Program-made: the position numbers and the translations under genes
The notes under the pieces: model-generated
Database searches by the model: none
What the model was told of the DNA's origin: nothing
The model's input: only the letters and a program-made list of their open reading frames with translations
Shown: positions 1-7,153 of the stretch, in pieces
Layout of the letters: each line of letters begins with the position of its first letter
Numbering within the stretch: position 1 is the stretch's first letter
NCBI GenBank assembly: GCA_964559535.1
Contig: CAZLIC010000007.1
Coordinates: 23,559 to 87,558 of the forward strand
Direction of reading: 5' to 3'
DNA length: 64,000 bases
Origin: CAZLIC01 sp964559535
GTDB taxonomy: Bacteria > Pseudomonadota > Alphaproteobacteria > Rhodobacterales > Rhodobacteraceae

Positions 1-717
1 GCCCAGCGCGCCGTTCGCGTTGTTGCCGTTGGGGAAGACGCCGTTGTCGAACACGTTGTTCACGGTGGTGGACGAGTTGAAGTTGCCGGTGCCGACGAAG
101 CCGCCGACATCGCTGGAGTTCGACCGGATCCCGATGGACGAGGACAGGTTCTTGGCCACCGACCGCTGCATTTCGGCAAAGCGGACCTTCAGCATGACCT
201 GCTGGGTTCCGCCCACCGACATCAGGTTCGACACCCGTTCGGGCGCATAGCGGTTGGCCAGGTCCAGCGCGCGGTCCAGTTTCGCGGTGGAGCTGACGGT
301 GCCCGACAGCACGATGCCGTCATTGGCCGTGCGCACCTCGATGTTCTCGCCCGGCAGGATCTGGCGCAGGCGTTCCTTGAACTCGGCAATGTCGGGAGAG
401 ACCTGCACCTCGACGTTGGCGATCAGCTGGCCGTCGGGCGACAAGAGCGTCAGCGTGGTGCGCCCTGGCGCCTTGCCCAGCACATAGATCGACCGGTCCG
501 ACAAGGTGGAGATGTCGGCGATGCCGGGGTTGGCGATGCTGAGTTCGGCGAAGGGTGTGTCGCTTTCCACCACAACGGCGCGGTTCATCGGCACGTTCAG
601 CGCCGACGATGCGGCCCCCGACTGAACCCGCAGGGTTTGCGCGGGCGCCGCCAGTGGCAAGGACAGGCACAGTGCCGCGCCAAGCGCGGTGGCCGTCAAT
701 AGGATTCGCATGCTCAT
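1..717 (-). CDS. cpaC: Tad/Flp pilus secretin CpaC/RcpA, 3' part beyond window
   Basis: Outer-membrane secretin of the Tad (Flp) type IVb pilus; the ring through which the pilus passes. The 239 visible codons show a signal peptide (about residues 1-27, ending near APAQ), then a pilus-assembly N-terminal domain (about 30-105), then a BON-like module (about 107-155), and the beginning of the secretin domain with a Gly/Asn-rich stretch at the edge. The start ATG at 717 has AAAGGCAGG about 6 bases upstream; a second in-frame ATG lies two codons later. The gene is cut only by the window edge, so it is not a pseudogene. It lies downstream of cpaB but behind a terminator-like hairpin, so it probably has its own promoter in 718-860. 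Family assignment is firm; the exact start is slightly uncertain. Confidence 0.9.
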   Translation of the reverse strand, partial: MSMRILLTATALGAALCLSLPLAAPAQTLRVQSGAASSALNVPMNRAVVVESDTPFAELSIANPGIADISTLSDRSIYVLGKAPGRTTLTLLSPDGQLIANVEVQVSPDIAEFKERLRQILPGENIEVRTANDGIVLSGTVSSTAKLDRALDLANRYAPERVSNLMSVGGTQQVMLKVRFAEMQRSVAKNLSSSIGIRSNSSDVGGFVGTGNFNSSTTVNNVFDNGVFPNGNNANGALG

Positions 718-862
718 GTGACCTGCCTTTCGGATCACGCCTCGGACCGGGTCTTTTCGCCCGCGTATGGAAGCAACCTTGCCGGAGTCGCCGATTTTTT
801 GCAAGAATCAAAGGATTGCGGGGCGTACCTTATGTGGACAACTTGCAACAGAGTAACAGTTG

Positions 863-893
863 AAAAAACGGGCACCGCCAGATGGGGTGCCCG
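863..893 (-). terminator. Rho-independent terminator after cpaB
   Basis: An 8-bp perfect stem (869-876 with 886-893, arms CGGGCACC/GGTGCCCG) is followed on the minus strand by six T residues (863-868). It sits 33 bases past the cpaB stop and about 150 bases before the cpaC start, so it would separate cpaB transcripts from cpaC. Confidence 0.8.
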
Positions 894-925
894 TATCGTG
901 TTTCCGGTGCCGCGGCACACAACCC

Positions 926-1771
926 CTAGTTGGTGCAGGGGATCGGGACCTCGACCAGATCGGCGCCCTTGCGCGTCTTGATCGTGCAGACCTTCTCGGT
1001 CGGGGCTGCCACCTCGACCTTTTCGACGATGCCAAGCAGCGCCTTGCTGTCGACCTCGATCATGGCGGCTTCGTTCGTTTCGCCGGTGCCCACCAGCGAC
1101 AGCGACAGCCCGCCCGTGGCCTGTGCCTGCGCCAGCCGCGCCACCTTTTCGGGTGTCGCCTCGACCGTGACGGTGCGCGCAACCAGGGTGCCGGTGGTGT
1201 TTTCGGCGTTCGCCGTCTGGTCGACAGCAATGACCTTCATCGAGCTTTCGATCAGCCGGGTGAAGCTGCCCACTTCGCTTTCGGCAGCACCCGTCCAGTA
1301 GATGTCGACCACGTCGCCCGGCTGCACGAAGCCCGACACGCCCGAGGCCACATCAACCTTGATGGCAAAGGCCCGCATTCCCGGCGCAAGGCGCGCAGTC
1401 AGCCCCGCCACTTCGCCGGGTTTGGTCACCTTCGACGCCAGCAGCGGCTCCATCTTCTCCATCTGGCGCACCAGATAGCGCGGTTCGTCGTAGTTGCCCG
1501 GGAACAGTTCGGCCTCTTCGGTGAAGAAGTTCTCGGGCATGCTGTTCTTGGGCATCAGCACCTTCTGGACGTCTTCCTTCGTCAGCGCCGTGCCATAGGC
1601 CAGCGGCTTGTTGACGACGTAGACCTCGACCACCGGCCCCAGCTTGGCGCGGAACGCGCGCTCCTGGGCCAGTTCCGACTGGTTCTTTCCGACAAAGCCC
1701 TGAACCATGTAGACAGCCACCCCGGCAAGGGCGAGGCCGACCACCAGGACGAGACCGAAGACTGCGCGCAT
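926..1771 (-). CDS. cpaB: Tad/Flp pilus assembly protein CpaB/RcpC
   Basis: Periplasmic/inner-membrane anchored Tad pilus assembly factor of 281 residues, normal for the family. There is one N-terminal membrane segment (about residues 3-25), then an SAF domain (about 47-115) and the RcpC/CpaB C-terminal domain with the typical motif around PGDVVDI (about residue 157). Two Cys residues near the C terminus (about 263 and 279) may form a disulfide. It lies between the pilin-like array and cpaC, the usual cpaB-cpaC order. The gap to the upstream pilin-like gene is 78 bases with no clear terminator, so these two may be cotranscribed. Confidence 0.93.
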   Translation of the reverse strand: MRAVFGLVLVVGLALAGVAVYMVQGFVGKNQSELAQERAFRAKLGPVVEVYVVNKPLAYGTALTKEDVQKVLMPKNSMPENFFTEEAELFPGNYDEPRYLVRQMEKMEPLLASKVTKPGEVAGLTARLAPGMRAFAIKVDVASGVSGFVQPGDVVDIYWTGAAESEVGSFTRLIESSMKVIAVDQTANAENTTGTLVARTVTVEATPEKVARLAQAQATGGLSLSLVGTGETNEAAMIEVDSKALLGIVEKVEVAAPTEKVCTIKTRKGADLVEVPIPCTN

Positions 1772-1849
1772 CTGCCTGCTCCACTTCTTTCCGGCCGGTT
1801 TTCCGACCCTGTTTCTTTCCGGCCGCTTCTTCGGCCCTGGCGGGTTGCC

Positions 1850-2053
1850 TCAGCGCAGACCCGCCTCCGTCACGTTGTCGGCAACTCCTGCCGCTGCGGT
1901 CTCGAAGACCGCGTCTGTCAGAATGGTGAACAGCGCCAGCGACATGCCCACGATGAGAGCTGTCAGGACAACCCAGTCAACGGTGACCGCGCCATCCTCG
2001 CTGTCGGCGAAACCGCGGGCACGGGTCGCAATTTGTCCGTGAAGGCTGTTCAT
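1850..2053 (-). CDS. Flp-pilin-like small protein, copy 1 (divergent)
   Basis: A 67-residue single-membrane-span protein with a short polar leader, then the motif DGAVTVDWVVLTA. In Flp pilins the prepilin peptidase cuts after the Gly of G-x4-E-Y; here the same spacing is present but Glu+5 is Asp and Tyr+6 is Trp. The hydrophobic stretch follows directly. It is the most divergent of five tandem paralogues and the closest to cpaB. A GGGAG ribosome-binding site lies about 7 bases before the ATG. By family knowledge such proteins are pilus subunits or pseudopilins processed by CpaA/TadV-like peptidase; which role this one has cannot be told from sequence. Confidence 0.75.
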   Translation of the reverse strand: MNSLHGQIATRARGFADSEDGAVTVDWVVLTALIVGMSLALFTILTDAVFETAAAGVADNVTEAGLR

Positions 2054-2170
2054 CCCTACACTCCCGCAATCGTACCCACACCCAAGGCCGTGGGTAGCCG
2101 CCGAATGTGGCGTGAACGCGGCGTTTCTGGTTCCCTTGTGGGAACGGAAACGAGAAGTCGCACCTGACGG

Positions 2171-2200
2171 AAAACGAAAACGGCCCCGTTTCCGGGGCCG
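2171..2200 (-). terminator. Terminator after pilin-like copy 2
   Basis: Perfect 8-bp stem CGGCCCCG/CGGGGCCG (2181-2188, 2193-2200) with a four-base loop, followed on the minus strand by TTTTCGTTTT (2171-2180). It lies 25 bases after the stop of the gene at 2226-2411. Confidence 0.8.
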
Positions 2201-2219
2201 TATCGCTGTTCGATTGCTG

Positions 2220-2511
2220 TCAGGTTCAGCGGGTCGAGGCTTCCTGCAGGTCGCCCACGATCACGCCGGCGGTGTCTTCGATGGCCGGCCCGATGGTCGC
2301 CATGACGAGCAGGCCCAGGCCCACGATGGCGGCGGTCAGCACGACCCAGTCCACGGTCACGGCGCCGGATTCGTCTTTCGAGAAGGATTTGAAGAGGTTC
2401 AGCAGTTTCATTCGATGGCTCCTTGGCCCTGGGGTTTCACTTTGCTTACCGTCGGGCCTGCATGTTGTCCCGCTTCGGATGAGGATGTTTTGCCGGGGGA
2501 TTGGGGCGGGA
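2220..2511. repeat. 292-bp direct repeat, unit A (covers pilin-like copy 2 and its leader)
   Basis: This segment matches 3031-3322 with only about five mismatches by eye, all in the 5' leader. The repeat includes the coding sequence and about 100 bases upstream but stops just before the terminator. It looks like a recent tandem duplication, or two copies held alike by gene conversion. Confidence 0.9.
2226..2411 (-). CDS. Flp-pilin-like small protein, copy 2
   Basis: 61 residues: a short charged leader (MKLLNLFKSFSKDES), the motif GAVTVDWVVLTAA at residues 16-28, one hydrophobic helix to about residue 42, and an amphipathic C-terminal tail ending EASTR. The protein is identical to copy 4 (3037-3222) and nearly identical to copy 5. 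The start was chosen at ATG 2411 because AAGGAG lies about 8 bases upstream and because all copies begin alike here, although the frame stays open further upstream. It has its own terminator, so it is likely a monocistronic unit. Confidence 0.85.
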   Translation of the reverse strand: MKLLNLFKSFSKDESGAVTVDWVVLTAAIVGLGLLVMATIGPAIEDTAGVIVGDLQEASTR

Positions 2512-2601
2512 ATGCGGAGCGATCTGGAAAGTTTCAAGAAACTGCGCGGCCTTGTCAGGGCAGCGAGGGATTGGCCGGCGGGTGTGCCCAGCAGGTGCGA
2601 A

Positions 2602-2633
2602 AAGGCGCGGCCCCGTGGCCGGGGCCGCGCCTT
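2602..2633 (-). terminator. Hairpin after pilin-like copy 3
   Basis: A perfect 12-14-bp G/C-rich stem (about 2602-2615 with 2620-2633) lies 19 bases beyond the stop of the gene at 2652-2837. There is no long T run on the minus strand, so termination strength is uncertain. Confidence 0.6.
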
Positions 2634-2651
2634 CGGCACCTTGGCGTGACC

Positions 2652-2837
2652 TCAGCGGTTCGCGGCGGTTTCCAGGTCTTGCATGATCACATTCGCCGTC
2701 GCCTCGATGGCGGGGCCGATGATCGAGATCACGAGCATGCCAAGACCGACGGTGGCGGCGGTCAGAACCACCCAGTCAACGGTCACGGCGCCCGATTCGT
2801 CCTTGGCGAAGGACATCAGAAAGTGCGGCAGCTTCAT
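2652..2837 (-). CDS. Flp-pilin-like small protein, copy 3
   Basis: 61 residues with the same plan as the other copies: leader MKLPHFLMSFAKDES, GAVTVDWVVLTAA, a hydrophobic helix and a tail ending TAANR. It differs from copies 2, 4 and 5 in the leader, in the helix (ATVGLGMLVISII) and in the tail (EATANVIMQDLE), so it is an older paralogue sitting between two nearly identical copies. TAGGAAT lies about 7 bases before the ATG. Function is inferred from the Flp-type cleavage motif and from linkage to cpaB and cpaC. Confidence 0.8.
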   Translation of the reverse strand: MKLPHFLMSFAKDESGAVTVDWVVLTAATVGLGMLVISIIGPAIEATANVIMQDLETAANR

Positions 2838-2984
2838 TGCGAGATTCCTACAGGGTTGACATCACGCCGGTGCGGCAGCCCCTAGCGCCCCCATCGGAAA
2901 AGGATCGCAACACCGGATGTGTCAAAATTCTGCCGAAATCAGGCAAAATCGTGGCAAAATTGGTCGTGTTCTGGAAACGGGTAG

Positions 2985-3008
2985 GGCGGCCCCGTTTCCG
3001 GGGCCGCC
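2985..3008 (-). terminator. Hairpin after pilin-like copy 4
   Basis: Perfect 10-bp stem GGCGGCCCCG/CGGGGCCGCC (2985-2994, 2999-3008) with a TTTC loop, 28 bases after the stop of the gene at 3037-3222. It has the same core as the hairpins after copies 2 and 5 but lacks a clear T tract. Confidence 0.6.
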
Positions 3009-3030
3009 TGGAATTCTTTCAAATGGCTGG

Positions 3031-3322
3031 TCAGGTTCAGCGGGTCGAGGCTTCCTGCAGGTCGCCCACGATCACGCCGGCGGTGTCTTCGATGGCCGGC
3101 CCGATGGTCGCCATGACGAGCAGGCCCAGGCCCACGATGGCGGCGGTCAGCACGACCCAGTCCACGGTCACGGCGCCGGATTCGTCTTTCGAGAAGGATT
3201 TGAAGAGGTTCAGCAGTTTCATTCGATGGCTCCTTGGCCCTTGGGTTTCACGTTGCTTACCGCCGGGCCTGCATGTTGTCCCGCTTCGGATGACGGTGTT
3301 TTGCCGGGGGATTGGGGCGGGA
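3031..3322. repeat. 292-bp direct repeat, unit B (covers pilin-like copy 4 and its leader)
   Basis: Second unit of the near-identical repeat, offset by 811 bases from unit A at 2220-2511. The sequences diverge abruptly at both ends. Copy 5 (3462-3647) shares the coding part but not the leader. Confidence 0.9.
3037..3222 (-). CDS. Flp-pilin-like small protein, copy 4
   Basis: 61 residues, identical in protein sequence to copy 2 (2226-2411), with the same ribosome-binding site and 5' leader. The frame is open for more than 1 kb upstream, but that extension has no pilin features and covers the intergenic region, so the short start at ATG 3222 is preferred. Same Flp-like motif with Asp at +5 and Trp at +6 after the presumed cleavage Gly. 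Confidence 0.85.
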   Translation of the reverse strand: MKLLNLFKSFSKDESGAVTVDWVVLTAAIVGLGLLVMATIGPAIEDTAGVIVGDLQEASTR

Positions 3323-3406
3323 TTTGGATGATTCCGAGAAGAGTTCAGGGAAAATTCACGCGCCGTTTGTGTATTCCGGCGCCGCCCCGCCAGCTTCCAG
3401 ACCCGG

Positions 3407-3436
3407 AAAACGAAAACGGCCCCGTTTCCGGGGCCG
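3407..3436 (-). terminator. Terminator after pilin-like copy 5
   Basis: Stem CGGCCCCG/CGGGGCCG (3417-3424, 3429-3436), TTTC loop, followed on the minus strand by TTTTCGTTTT. It is essentially the same element as at 2171-2200 and lies 25 bases after the stop of the gene at 3462-3647. Confidence 0.8.
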
Positions 3437-3461
3437 TATCGCTGCCAGCTGGAGGTCAGGT

Positions 3462-3647
3462 TCAGCGGGTCGAGGCTTCCTGCAGGTCGCCGACGATCAC
3501 GCCGGCGGTGTCTTCGATGGCCGGCCCGATGGTGGCGATGACGAGCAGACCCAGGCCCACGATGGCGGCGGTCAGCACGACCCAGTCCACCGTCACGGCG
3601 CCGGATTCGTCTTTCGAGAAGGATTTGAAGAGGTTCAGCAGTTTCAT
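3462..3647 (-). CDS. Flp-pilin-like small protein, copy 5 (first in array)
   Basis: 61 residues; differs from copies 2 and 4 by a single Met-to-Ile change in the membrane helix. Start at ATG 3647, preceded by GGAAAGGACT; an upstream in-frame ATG at 3665 would add six residues not seen in the other copies. First gene of the array with respect to transcription, with 359 bases of non-coding DNA upstream and its own terminator downstream. Silent third-position changes against copies 2 and 4 show it is coding and under selection for the protein sequence. Confidence 0.85.
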   Translation of the reverse strand: MKLLNLFKSFSKDESGAVTVDWVVLTAAIVGLGLLVIATIGPAIEDTAGVIVGDLQEASTR

Positions 3648-4006
3648 GGCGGTAGTCCTTTCCACAGGGGTTACTAGTCAGGTCTGGCACCGGTTCGGTT
3701 CTGTGAGAAAACCGGACACGACCGGTTGCCGTCTCGGTATGGAAAGAATTTGCTGGTCTGCTGTGGCGGCATATGGCCGTCAATCGGGCATTTTCGCGAC
3801 ATGCAGAAGGCGCCCCTTCTTCCGGGTAAAATGTTGTTTGGCAATGGCTTAGACGGACACTTCGCGGCCCTGCCCTGATTACATGTGTTGCCAAACTGCC
3901 GTTGTGCCGCAGTGCTGCCATAATCGGATGCGATTTCCGGGTGACGCGGGCGCCGAAAACCTGAGAGATTCGGCGACAACAACAGCGATGGGCAGGCGAG
4001 CAGGCA
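3648..4006. other. Intergenic region between divergent pilin-like array and transglycosylase
   Basis: About 360 bases without a convincing gene. It is less G/C-rich than its surroundings, as expected for a divergent control region. It contains an imperfect inverted repeat around 3690-3716 (CCGGTT... AACCGG). No promoter could be placed with confidence on either strand. Confidence 0.6.
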
Positions 4007-4891
4007 ATGTCCCACATCAAGCGCGGCGCCGTTGCGGGAATCGCGGCGGCCATTCTTCTGTGCTGGTCCTGGGCCGCTGCGGCGCAGGGGCTGGCTTCGG
4101 TTGAGGATTTCACGTTTCGCCGGGTCAAGCCGCCCGGGGGCAAGGGAAAGCTGATCACCGTGCAGATCGACCCCGCCGAACAGGCGCGGCGGCTGGCGGT
4201 GAAAACACCCGAGCCGAAGCCCGAGCCGCCGGTGAACGCCGCCCCCGCCCCCGCCCTGGCCGACCCGAACGCGCCGCCCCCCGCGCCGGTGCCGGGCACC
4301 GACTATGCGTGGTACTGGGATCTGATCTCGCCCACGCTGGGCGTGGCCCGTGGCCGGTTCCCCGAGGCGGTTGCGGCGCTGTCGCAGGGGCCCGCCGGGG
4401 CCCGCGTGCGGGCGCCGCGGATGCAGCACCTGCAGAACGTGGCGCAGACCTATGGCACCGACATCCTGACCGCCACGCTGGGCACCGAGGTGTCGCCTGC
4501 GCTGGTGCTGGCGGTGATCGGCATCGAGAGCGCGGGCAATCCCGAGGCGGTCAGCAGTGCCGGGGCGCAGGGCCTGATGCAGTTGATTCCCGCCACCGCC
4601 GAACGGTTTGGCGTGACCGATTCGAAAGACCCCGCGCAGAACATCCGCGGCGGGGTGGCCTACCTGGACTGGCTGATGAAGCGGTTCGACCGCGATCCGC
4701 TGATGGTGCTGGCGGCCTACAACGCGGGCGAGGGGGCGGTGGACGCGAACAACGGCGTGCCGCCCTATGCCGAAACGCGCGACTATGTGCCGAAAGTGCT
4801 GGCGGCCTGGCAGGTGGCGCAGGGGCTGTGCGTGACGCCGCCGGAACTGGTGTCGGACCCATGTGTGTTCACCATCGCTGCGGCGAACTGA
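4007..4891 (+). CDS. Secreted lytic transglycosylase (SLT domain)
   Basis: Cleaves peptidoglycan glycan strands in the periplasm. 294 residues: signal peptide (about 1-27), a Pro/Ala-rich linker (about 65-97), then an SLT/lysozyme-like domain from about 140 to 275. The catalytic Glu is E174 in IGIESAGNP; the supporting motifs GLMQLIPATA (about 189-198) and AAYNAGEGAV (about 236-245) are present. Two Cys residues near the C terminus (275, 286) may pair. It diverges from the pilus locus; a role in opening the cell wall for pili is possible but is only inference. Its 3' end is 58 bases from the chosen start of the metal ATPase. Confidence 0.92.
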   Translation: MSHIKRGAVAGIAAAILLCWSWAAAAQGLASVEDFTFRRVKPPGGKGKLITVQIDPAEQARRLAVKTPEPKPEPPVNAAPAPALADPNAPPPAPVPGTDYAWYWDLISPTLGVARGRFPEAVAALSQGPAGARVRAPRMQHLQNVAQTYGTDILTATLGTEVSPALVLAVIGIESAGNPEAVSSAGAQGLMQLIPATAERFGVTDSKDPAQNIRGGVAYLDWLMKRFDRDPLMVLAAYNAGEGAVDANNGVPPYAETRDYVPKVLAAWQVAQGLCVTPPELVSDPCVFTIAAAN

Positions 4892-4949
4892 CCGTGGCCA
4901 CGGGCTGCGCCGCCTGCTAGCCAGACGGCGGGTCGCAGGGGTGGGCGCG

Positions 4950-6776
4950 ATGGAAGGCACGGGCAGGTTCGATCTGGCCATCCTGCTGATCGCGACCTGC
5001 GGCCTTTGCGCCGGGCTGGCGCTGTGGTTTTTCGGCAATGACGTCATGGCGGCACGGGCCTGGACAGCTGGCGCGGTGCCCGTACTTCTGTCCTTGGTCG
5101 TCGACATCCTTCGCGGCCTGCGTCGTGGTGATGTGGGCCTGGACATTGTGGCGGCGCTGTCGATGTCGGCCGCATTGGCATTTGGCGAGACGCTGGCCGC
5201 AGCGGTTGTTGCGCTGATGTATGCGGGCGGCACCTTTCTTGAAGCCTTTGCCCAAGGCCGGGCACGGCGCGAGATGCATGGCCTGCTGTCGCGCGTGCCG
5301 CGCAGCGCCAAGCGCCTGACGGGACAGATGATGGAGGAAGTTCCGCTGGACGCGGTGGCCGCGGGCGACCGGCTGCTGATCCGGCAGGGAGATGTGGTGC
5401 CGGTGGACGGGCAGGTTGCCGTTGCGGCCCTGCTTGATTCTTCGGCGATCACGGGCGAATCCCTGCCCGTTCGCCTGTCGCCCGGTGCCGAGGTGTCGAG
5501 CGGAGTGACCAACGTCGGCGAGCCTTTCGAGATGGTGGCGGCCCGCGCCGCGGCCGACAGCACCTATGCCGCGATCGTGCGGCTGGTCGAACAGGCACAG
5601 GCGTCGCGTGCGCCGATGGCACGACTGGCCGACCGGTGGGCGCTGGGCTTTCTGGCAACCACTGTGGCGCTGGCGGGTGCGGCCTGGCAGTTGACCGGCG
5701 ATCCCATCCGTGCGGTCGCAGTTCTGGTTGTGGCAACACCTTGCCCGCTGATCCTGGCGGTGCCGGTGGCGCTGGTGGCCGGGCTGTCGCGGGCGGCGCA
5801 GCACGGCGTGCTTGTCAAAGGCGCGCGCGCGCTGGAAGCCATGGCGCGGGTCCGCACGCTGGTGCTTGACAAGACCGGCACGGTGACCGACGGACGTCCG
5901 CAGATCACGCGGATCGTGGCAAGTGACGGTTGGAGCGAGGCGCAGGTGCTGCAGGTTGCGGCGGCGCTGGACCAGGCCTCGAAACATCCGGTGGCGCAGG
6001 CGCTGGTCGCGGCGGCGGCGGCGCGGAACCTGCCCCTGCCTGTACCCGAGGACGTGCGCGAAACGCCGGGCGAGGGGCTGACGGGCCGGATCGGCGGCCG
6101 GTCCGTGGCCGTGGGTTCGACATCCTTCGTGGCGCGCAGCTTGGGCCTTTCGCAACTGTCCGGCATTGCGGGCGCGGGCGTGCAAGCTGTGGCTTTGGGT
6201 TGCGACGGGCAATTGGTGGGGCATCTTGAACTGGCCGACCCGCTGCGCGAGGGCGTCGGTGACATGCTGGCTGCGCTGCGCCGGTTTGGCATCGCGCGCA
6301 TCGTGATGGCGACGGGGGACCGCGCCGATGTTGCGGCGCGGGTGACGGCGGGACTGGGGCTGGACGCGATCATCGCCGACCTGACACCGCCGGGAAAGGT
6401 GGCGCTGGTGCTGGCCGAACGCGCGGGCGGGCCGGTGATGATGGTGGGTGACGGGGTGAACGACGCCCCGGCACTGGCCGCGGCAGACGTCGGTGTGGCG
6501 ATGGGCGCGCGGGGTTCCGCCGCCTCGGCGGAGGCCGCAGATGTGGTCTTGCTGGTCGACCGTATCGACCGCCTGGCACCGGGGCTGGAGATTGCCCGCC
6601 GGTCGCGCGCCATCGCCCTGCAAAGCGTGGTTGTCGGCATTGGCCTGTCGGGCCTTGGCATGGTGGCGGCGGCGCTGGGTTACCTTCCCCCGGTGCAGGG
6701 GGCGCTGTTGCAAGAGGCGATCGACGTGGCCGTGATCCTGAACGCCTTGCGCGCCCTGCAGATTACCCCCCGCTAA
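4950..6776 (+). CDS. P1B-type heavy-metal ATPase with CPL motif, no HMA domain
   Basis: Membrane pump using ATP to move a metal cation. About 608 residues from ATG 4950; the frame is open back to 4863 but that part overlaps the transglycosylase. Key sites are the actuator TGES (168-171), the transmembrane metal site CPL (265-267, in TPCPLILAVP), phosphorylation Asp307 in DKTGT, the nucleotide-binding His-Pro pair (346-347), and hinge GDGVND (500-505). There is no N-terminal heavy-metal-associated CxxC domain. The common CPC of copper/zinc pumps is CPL here, so the metal cannot be assigned. The stop overlaps the convergent gene at 6773 by four bases. Confidence 0.9.
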   Translation: MEGTGRFDLAILLIATCGLCAGLALWFFGNDVMAARAWTAGAVPVLLSLVVDILRGLRRGDVGLDIVAALSMSAALAFGETLAAAVVALMYAGGTFLEAFAQGRARREMHGLLSRVPRSAKRLTGQMMEEVPLDAVAAGDRLLIRQGDVVPVDGQVAVAALLDSSAITGESLPVRLSPGAEVSSGVTNVGEPFEMVAARAAADSTYAAIVRLVEQAQASRAPMARLADRWALGFLATTVALAGAAWQLTGDPIRAVAVLVVATPCPLILAVPVALVAGLSRAAQHGVLVKGARALEAMARVRTLVLDKTGTVTDGRPQITRIVASDGWSEAQVLQVAAALDQASKHPVAQALVAAAAARNLPLPVPEDVRETPGEGLTGRIGGRSVAVGSTSFVARSLGLSQLSGIAGAGVQAVALGCDGQLVGHLELADPLREGVGDMLAALRRFGIARIVMATGDRADVAARVTAGLGLDAIIADLTPPGKVALVLAERAGGPVMMVGDGVNDAPALAAADVGVAMGARGSAASAEAADVVLLVDRIDRLAPGLEIARRSRAIALQSVVVGIGLSGLGMVAAALGYLPPVQGALLQEAIDVAVILNALRALQITPR

Positions 6777-7138
6777 AGCTCGATCTCGCCGGGGGCGGGC
6801 GGCGAGGCGGGTTGCAGCGGCGGGGCGCCGGGTTTGCGGCGCAAGAGGATGTCGCCGTTGGGCAGGCGGACGGGCGGTTCGTAGTTGCCGATGTCCTCGA
6901 TCATTGCCACCAGATCTTGCAAGGCTGGGCCCATGGCGCGCAGCGAGGGTTCAAGCTCGCGGAAGGCGCGTTCCATCTCGGACAGGGCGGGCTCGGCCTC
7001 TTCCATCAGCCCGCGCAGGAACATCTCGGCCCCGCGCTGCATCAGGCTGGGCGGCTCATCCGCGTTTTGCGCGGCGGCGGGCATTGCGGCCAGCAGGGCG
7101 GCCAGCAACAGGGCGGGGGCGGCGGGCAGTGCGCGCAT
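6773..7138 (-). CDS. Small secreted protein, unknown function
   Basis: 121 residues with a clear signal peptide (about 1-23, ending AAAQ), an acidic helical middle rich in Glu, Met and Leu (about 30-85), and a Pro-rich tail. No catalytic motif is visible. An excellent AAGGAGG site lies before ATG 7138, 15 bases after the stop of the upstream nuclease-family gene, so the two are probably cotranscribed. Similar small proteins occur in Rhodobacterales and are sometimes labelled as AAA+ ATPases, but no Walker motif is present here. Confidence 0.75.
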   Translation of the reverse strand: MRALPAAPALLLAALLAAMPAAAQNADEPPSLMQRGAEMFLRGLMEEAEPALSEMERAFRELEPSLRAMGPALQDLVAMIEDIGNYEPPVRLPNGDILLRRKPGAPPLQPASPPAPGEIEL

Positions 7139-7153
7139 CGTGGCCTCCTTGGG

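Noticed and set aside
3037..4299. A 420-codon minus-strand frame ending in pilin-like copy 4
   Set aside because: Only the last 61 codons have pilin features and a ribosome-binding site; the rest crosses another pilin gene in a different frame and the antisense of the transglycosylase gene.
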